A program made the position numbers and the translations under genes. This document shows positions 59,428 to 64,000 of a stretch of DNA of 64,000 nt, piece by piece (positions within the stretch are counted from its first letter, which is position 1; every line of letters starts with the position of its first letter). The stretch lies in NCBI RefSeq assembly GCF_000210915.2, contig NC_016620.1, positions 2,852,001 through 2,916,000 on the forward strand. The letters run 5' to 3'. Source of the DNA: Halobacteriovorax marinus SJ. GTDB lineage: Bacteria; Bdellovibrionota; Bacteriovoracia; Bacteriovoracales; Bacteriovoracaceae. The notes under the pieces are model-generated. The model worked only from the letters and a program-made list of their open reading frames with translations, did no database searches and was not told the DNA's origin.

Positions 59428-61400
59428 TCGCTTTCCTCTTCTAATTTTTTCTTAGCCGCTGCTTCCTCTTTCTTTCTCTTTTCTTCGAGATAGATTTTTC
59501 TCGCATACTCTTTATCTTCTTTAGAGTACTTTGCATAAAGCTCTGGCTCATACTTTTTCATATATGTCTCAGTAACATTTCGAACGACTGGAGCTGCTGC
59601 ACCAGAACCCGAACAACCGTGTTCGACAACTGCAGCAACTGCAACTTTTGGGTTATCAAATGGTGCAAATGCCACAAAGATTCCGTGGTGCCTATCTTCG
59701 TAAGGCATATCAACACAACGTGAGAAGAGTTCTTTCTTTGACATAGATCGAACCTGAGATGTTCCAGACTTACCGGCCATCCTTATTCCTCTCCCTCTAT
59801 ACCACCAAGCAGTTCCCTTTCTGTGGTTCACAACCTGATAGAGACCTTTTTTAACGTGCTCCAAAGAATCCTGGCTAACTGTTACAGTGTTTACAACCTT
59901 TGGAGAAAATTTCTTTTTGATCGTTCCATCACTAGAGAAAATTTCCTTTATTAAATGTGGCTGCATTAATTTACCACCATTGGCAATAGTCGCATAGGCC
60001 ATGGCCAATTGGATTGGAGTTGCAAGAACATAAGACTGTCCAATAACACAAGAGAGAGTCTCACCCTTTTGCCATGGTTCTCCCGTCTTTTTTAACTTCC
60101 ACTCTTTATTTGGAAGAAGACCAGGTATTTCTCTAGGAAGAGGCACACCAGTCTTGGAGTTGAACCCAAATTGTTGTGCGTACTTATAAAGATCATCAAT
60201 ATCTAGTTTTGTGGCAATCTTATAGAAGTAAACGTCCACCGACCTTCTAAGTGACTTATAAATATCTGTAGGTCCATGACCGTTTCTCTTCCAATCGTGA
60301 AAGACCCTTCTCCCCAATCTAAATGTCGGAGGACAACTCACCTCTTGAGTTGGTGTAACAATCTTCTCTTCTAATGCGGCTATCGCCGTGAAGGTTTTAA
60401 AAGTCGAACCTGGAGAATAGTGCTCTTGAATAGTTCTATCCGTCATTGGTTTGTGCTCATCACGGCTCAGTTTATTCCATCTCTCACGAGTTATTCCTCT
60501 GGAAAACTCTGTTGGATCAAAACTTGGTCTTGAAACCATCGCCAGTATTTCCCCCGTATTTACATCAACGGCAACGGCGGCGCCTACTTTTCCCTCTAAG
60601 GATTCATAGGCCGTTCTTTGCATATCTCTATCTATAGTAAGGCGAATATTATTTCCCGGAGTGGCCGGCTTATTCTCAATTCCCGCAAAGAGATTCTTCC
60701 CACCGATAAGACGCTTCATTCGTCCTCTAGCGTCGACCTCCATAAATTGATAGCCGTCTTCTCCTCTTAAATCTAAGTCGAAGTTCTTCTCTATCCCCGC
60801 TTGACCAATAAAATCACCAAGCTTGTAATCGTAATTATCTCTATCTCTAAATGTTCGAATTTTACTTTGTGAAATTTCAGAAATATATCCAAGAGCGTGA
60901 CTCCCTATTTCCTTATCCGCATACTCTCTGGCAATAAATGTTTGAACACTTACCCCCGGCATCTTCGAGTTCTCTGTTTCAATAACGGCAACTTCTTTTT
61001 GAGAGATATTCTTCTTGATAATGACTGGACGATAGCGCGCTTGATAAGCGTTCTTCTTTAAAATTGAGTTAATTGACTTCTCACTCATATCTAAAATTTT
61101 AGATAGCTTTGATAGCGTCTCTTTTTTATTTGTTAGATACTGAGGAACAATAATTGCGTCAAATCTTGGAACATTCTGTACAAGTAATTGATTATTTCTA
61201 GAAAAGATCATTCCCCTTGGGGCCTTAACCGTTTCCTTTCTTAGTCTATTTTGAACAGAATACTTATAGAACTCATCGCCCTTATAGATCTGAAGGTACC
61301 AAAGTCTAATGAGGATAATGATAAAGCATCCTACAACAATATTAAAAATGAGGTCTGCTCTTCCTTTATGGGAGCGGACAATATCATCTTCACCAAACAT
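59424..61400 (-). CDS. mrdA: penicillin-binding protein 2 (elongation transpeptidase)
   Basis: The 658-aa class B PBP has one TM near the start (LIFNIVVGCFIIILIRLW), a dimerisation/pedestal domain (about 45-235) and the transpeptidase domain. The catalytic Ser332 is in YSPGSTFKTF, SVDVYFYK takes the SxN-type position, and KSGTSQ follows. The C-terminus is a Lys/Glu-rich coiled tail. The ATG at 61400 overlaps the mreD stop (TAATG), with GGAG 10 nt upstream; a 14-codon longer frame inside mreD is rejected. It crosslinks glycan made by RodA. Confidence 0.95.
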   Translation of the reverse strand: MFGEDDIVRSHKGRADLIFNIVVGCFIIILIRLWYLQIYKGDEFYKYSVQNRLRKETVKAPRGMIFSRNNQLLVQNVPRFDAIIVPQYLTNKKETLSKLSKILDMSEKSINSILKKNAYQARYRPVIIKKNISQKEVAVIETENSKMPGVSVQTFIAREYADKEIGSHALGYISEISQSKIRTFRDRDNYDYKLGDFIGQAGIEKNFDLDLRGEDGYQFMEVDARGRMKRLIGGKNLFAGIENKPATPGNNIRLTIDRDMQRTAYESLEGKVGAAVAVDVNTGEILAMVSRPSFDPTEFSRGITRERWNKLSRDEHKPMTDRTIQEHYSPGSTFKTFTAIAALEEKIVTPTQEVSCPPTFRLGRRVFHDWKRNGHGPTDIYKSLRRSVDVYFYKIATKLDIDDLYKYAQQFGFNSKTGVPLPREIPGLLPNKEWKLKKTGEPWQKGETLSCVIGQSYVLATPIQLAMAYATIANGGKLMQPHLIKEIFSSDGTIKKKFSPKVVNTVTVSQDSLEHVKKGLYQVVNHRKGTAWWYRGRGIRMAGKSGTSQVRSMSKKELFSRCVDMPYEDRHHGIFVAFAPFDNPKVAVAAVVEHGCSGSGAAAPVVRNVTETYMKKYEPELYAKYSKEDKEYARKIYLEEKRKKEEAAAKKKLEEESE

Positions 61401-61933
61401 TAAATATCTTCTCCAAGCATCCCTTCTGCTCCACCTTTCCAAACTTTATCAAGGATGGCGAAGAAAAATGGTGCCATTAATGAGATCACAATACTCTCAG
61501 GTATAAAGCGCCACATCTTTTCTACAATAAGAACAAAACTATTCGTTTTTAAGTAAAAGAGAATTGAAACAATTAAGAACCAAACAACCTGAAAGATCTG
61601 AGTTACGGTAATAGTAATTATGGCAGATGAGAAGTGAATGACATCTCTTAAGTATGAAATAACGATACAGATAAAAACACCTGCAATTGTACCGAGCTCC
61701 CATCCTTCTATTGAGAAGAATGAATGAAAGTATTGCACAATCAAAATCAAAACAGATAAATACGGAGTCTCTAACTTAAATCCTAAATAAAGAACAATTA
61801 AAATATTAAATGGAATGATATATTTCTGTATTCCAAAAGCAGGAAGAAGTGCCGTAGAGATTATCTCTAAAACAATTAGGATTAGAAGAGTAATTATCAG
61901 AGGAACGATAAGATCTTTTAACTGAGTTTTCAT
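61400..61933 (-). CDS. mreD: rod shape-determining protein MreD
   Basis: The 177-aa protein is almost entirely hydrophobic with five to six TM segments and sits between mreC and mrdA, as in most rod-shaped bacteria. Sequence similarity to MreD is weak, as usual for this family; position and topology carry the call. It overlaps mreC by 4 bp. Confidence 0.85.
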   Translation of the reverse strand: MKTQLKDLIVPLIITLLILIVLEIISTALLPAFGIQKYIIPFNILIVLYLGFKLETPYLSVLILIVQYFHSFFSIEGWELGTIAGVFICIVISYLRDVIHFSSAIITITVTQIFQVVWFLIVSILFYLKTNSFVLIVEKMWRFIPESIVISLMAPFFFAILDKVWKGGAEGMLGEDI

Positions 61934-62841
61934 TTATCTTTCTCCTCTGAGTTACTATCGAGGGCATTCCACTCTAGGTCTTTCTTTTCATCACCTTCAG
62001 AAACCAGAACAATGACTTCCTCAAGTTTTCCAAAATTCACACTTGGAGAAATTGCTACATCTTGAGTCATCCCATAGGACTCTCTTTCGATGCGAGATAC
62101 CTTTCCAATTAAAATTCCCTTTGGGTAAAGATTCCCAAGGCCAGAAGTTAGAATTTCATCGTTTAATATAATTGGCTCGGTTCTCTTTACATACTTCATG
62201 AGACATTGACGATCAGAGTCCCCTTCAACGATTCCATGAGCGCGTACCCTTTTAACTAAAGCATCAACTCTATTATTTGGATCTAGAATTGTTAAAATAT
62301 CTGCAAATTGATCAGTCAGTCTGTAGACAAAACCTACTAGGCCCTCTCCTGTTACAACAGTAGACTGAAGCTTCAATCCGTCTTTTAGTCCTTTATTAAT
62401 ACGAAGTACTCTAAAGTCACTAGAAGCATCTCTGGCCACAACTTGGGCAAGAATTTTCTTATAAGGTAGCTCCTCTCCAAAATCTAAGAGTTTTTTGAGT
62501 CGTACATTCTCCAATTCCATTTCACTAAAAGAGAATATCTTACTATTCATTTCTGATAGCTTCATCTTCAATGCTTCATTTTCCTTAGAAACATTTACAT
62601 TGGCGATGTAATTTTCAAATATTGAATTAAAGCTTGTTTGTACAAAAGTTACACTTTTTTGAATTGGGGCAAAGAAGTCAATCATTACGTTCTCAAATGC
62701 ACTTGTCTTGTGCTGCGCAAAGTCTTTCGTAGATATTCCATATAACGCGACTGCACATACTAAGACATTTAAGATGATCTTGGTCTTCTGCCCTTCTCCT
62801 TCACCAATTCTCACTTGGCCCATCCTTGAGTTATTATTCAT
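61930..62841 (-). CDS. mreC: rod shape-determining protein MreC
   Basis: The 303-aa bitopic protein has one TM (about 24-41), a periplasmic coiled coil (about 75-118), and the MreC beta-domain with KILAQVVARDASSDFRVLRINKGLKDGL, TVVTGEGLVGFVYRL, and LTSGLGNLYPKGILIGKVSRIE. It bridges MreB, RodA and PBP2. No mreB is adjacent; the operon starts here. The first ATG lacks a strong ribosome site; an ATG six codons later has AAGG directly next to it. Confidence 0.93.
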   Translation of the reverse strand: MNNNSRMGQVRIGEGEGQKTKIILNVLVCAVALYGISTKDFAQHKTSAFENVMIDFFAPIQKSVTFVQTSFNSIFENYIANVNVSKENEALKMKLSEMNSKIFSFSEMELENVRLKKLLDFGEELPYKKILAQVVARDASSDFRVLRINKGLKDGLKLQSTVVTGEGLVGFVYRLTDQFADILTILDPNNRVDALVKRVRAHGIVEGDSDRQCLMKYVKRTEPIILNDEILTSGLGNLYPKGILIGKVSRIERESYGMTQDVAISPSVNFGKLEEVIVLVSEGDEKKDLEWNALDSNSEEKDK

Positions 62842-62965
62842 TTTATTGAGAAGTCATATAAAGAGTAACTAATTAAGCCTCAACTGCCAATAATCTTTAC
62901 GGATTTAATAAGTCCATGGAATAATATGGCACTAAAAAAATAAATATCGAAAAGGATTTTGCACT

Positions 62966-64000
62966 ATGTCTGAAATTGAATCTACACCGAAGAAGTCTTC
63001 AAATATTTTTGTGACGATTTTCATCGGCTTAATTGTTATTTCATTTATGTTTACGGGTTACCAAAGTTTAACAACTTCTCCTAACTCTGTGGCCAAGGTT
63101 GGCGACGAATTTATCAAAGTTGAAGAATATCAAAGAGAGTACAACAGACAACTCGAGTTCTTTAGAAATATTCTTGGTGGAAAAGATCTGACTACGCAAC
63201 AAATTCAGCAATTCAGAATCAAAGAAACTGCGCTAAGTAACTTAGTTCAACTAAAGCTAACTCTTATCCTTGGTGACAAAGTTGGAGTTATCCCTAGTTC
63301 TGAAGAAATCAAAACTGAAATTAAGAGACAGCCTTACTTTCAAGTTAATGGACAATTTAGCATCAATAGATACAAGGACCTCTTAGCTGCAAATAGAATG
63401 AACCCAGCGCAATTTGAAGAGAGCATCAAAGATCAAGTGAGAGGAATGAACTCAGACGCTATCTTTACTTCAATGCCAATCTCTGAGTCTTACCTTAAAG
63501 ATGTTGAAAATTTTAGATCTCAAAAAATTGAAGCTAATATTATTGAAATTGATAAAGAAGCGCTTAGAAAGAAGCTAACAATTTCAAATGATGAAATAAC
63601 TAAGTATCTAGCTGATGAAACTAATGCAAACAGAGTTCAATCTCTATTCAATGAAAGAAAGCCTACTCTTGATCAAAAGGAAGAAGTTAAGGCCAGACAT
63701 ATTCTCTTTAAGACAGATGGTAAAAACGATAAGCAAAAGCTAAAAGCAATCACGACTCTTAGAGGAAAGTTAACAAAATCAAACTTTATTTCTCAAGCGA
63801 AGCAACACACTGAAGAAGAAGCTGGTAAAAGTACTGGTGGTGACCTGAGATGGTTTACAAGAGGTGCTATGGTTCCTGAGTTTGAAAAAGTTGCCTTTGA
63901 ACTTAAGCCAGGGACAATCTCTAGACCTGTTAAAACTCCTTTTGGTTACCATATTATCTACGTTGAAGATAAGAAAGAAGCTAAAGAAGCAACTCTGGAA
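62966..64000 (+). CDS. ppiD: PpiD/SurA-type periplasmic peptidyl-prolyl isomerase (C-terminus outside window)
   Basis: 345 codons are visible and the frame is still open at the right edge. After a short cytoplasmic start there is one TM (IFVTIFIGLIVISFMFTGY). SurA_N-type chaperone helices follow (AKVGDEFIKVEEYQREYNRQLE...), then a parvulin domain (KARHILFKTDG, GGDLRWFTRGAMVPEFEKVAFELKPGTISRPVKTPFGYHII, about residues 240-335). PpiD helps fold proteins leaving the Sec channel. AAAAGG lies upstream of the ATG at 62966, divergent from mreC. Confidence 0.92.
   Translation, partial: MSEIESTPKKSSNIFVTIFIGLIVISFMFTGYQSLTTSPNSVAKVGDEFIKVEEYQREYNRQLEFFRNILGGKDLTTQQIQQFRIKETALSNLVQLKLTLILGDKVGVIPSSEEIKTEIKRQPYFQVNGQFSINRYKDLLAANRMNPAQFEESIKDQVRGMNSDAIFTSMPISESYLKDVENFRSQKIEANIIEIDKEALRKKLTISNDEITKYLADETNANRVQSLFNERKPTLDQKEEVKARHILFKTDGKNDKQKLKAITTLRGKLTKSNFISQAKQHTEEEAGKSTGGDLRWFTRGAMVPEFEKVAFELKPGTISRPVKTPFGYHIIYVEDKKEAKEATLE

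Overview
The window is a gene-dense (about 90% coding), low-G+C stretch of a Gram-negative chromosome. Arginine is mostly AGA, many products carry signal peptides or lipoboxes, and typical proteobacterial genes are present (mreC-mreD-mrdA-rodA, ssb, secG, ppiD). Together with several very large exported proteins of no recognised family, a beta-amylase and a VKOR-DsbA fusion, this suggests a Bdellovibrio-like bacterium, most plausibly Halobacteriovorax/Bacteriovoracales. That taxonomic call is inference; no rRNA, tRNA or CRISPR array was seen.

Layout. 1-13.2 kb: the start of a ferredoxin-like (XdhA-type) gene, a TruC-like pseudouridine synthase, then a block of exported proteins (a nuclease/phosphatase-fold protein and unknowns of 1325, 316 and 1572 aa). 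13.2-22 kb: fadD, a GIY-YIG protein, a hybrid sensor kinase preceded by a probable structured RNA, small exported proteins, manA, a LON-domain protein and a polyprenol-kinase-like protein. 22.2-27.5 kb: a six-gene plus-strand run (ParA/MinD ATPase, J-domain/HTH fusion, RluD-type synthase, PgeF, VKOR-DsbA, TatD). 27.5-35.2 kb: beta-amylase, a lipase-like protein, the glycolytic operon gap-pgk-tpiA-secG and an HD-GYP phosphodiesterase. 35.3-41.3 kb: polysaccharide-type genes (GT2, FAD oxidoreductase, SGNH hydrolase, GT-C membrane protein), ssb and a zinc-ribbon protein preceded by another probable structured RNA. 41.7-49.7 kb: TadG-like protein, a histone-H1-like Lys/Ala repeat protein, glutaredoxin, HD hydrolase, a DUF350-like pair, a rhodanese lacking its Cys, and a MarR regulator with its probable operator. 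49.9-58.2 kb: exported proteins, a trypsin-like protease, a REP-associated transposase between inverted REP sequences, a second nuclease-fold protein and a lipoprotein with a ParB-like motif. 58.3-62.8 kb: the cell-elongation operon mreC-mreD-mrdA(PBP2)-rodA; then a divergent ppiD cut by the window end.

The most notable unlisted signal is a set of five sigma-54 (-24/-12) promoter matches, four good and one degenerate. Each lies 38-63 bp upstream of a gene for an exported protein (18486, 13032, 53641, 54679, 55966). Several have an inverted repeat at an upstream-activator distance, and two share one 17-bp palindrome. This suggests an RpoN-controlled set of envelope or secreted proteins. Other leads are two intergenic stretches that fold as structured RNAs, a GT-C gene whose only plausible full-length start is ATA, and a pair of overlapping genes that may be one frameshifted gene.
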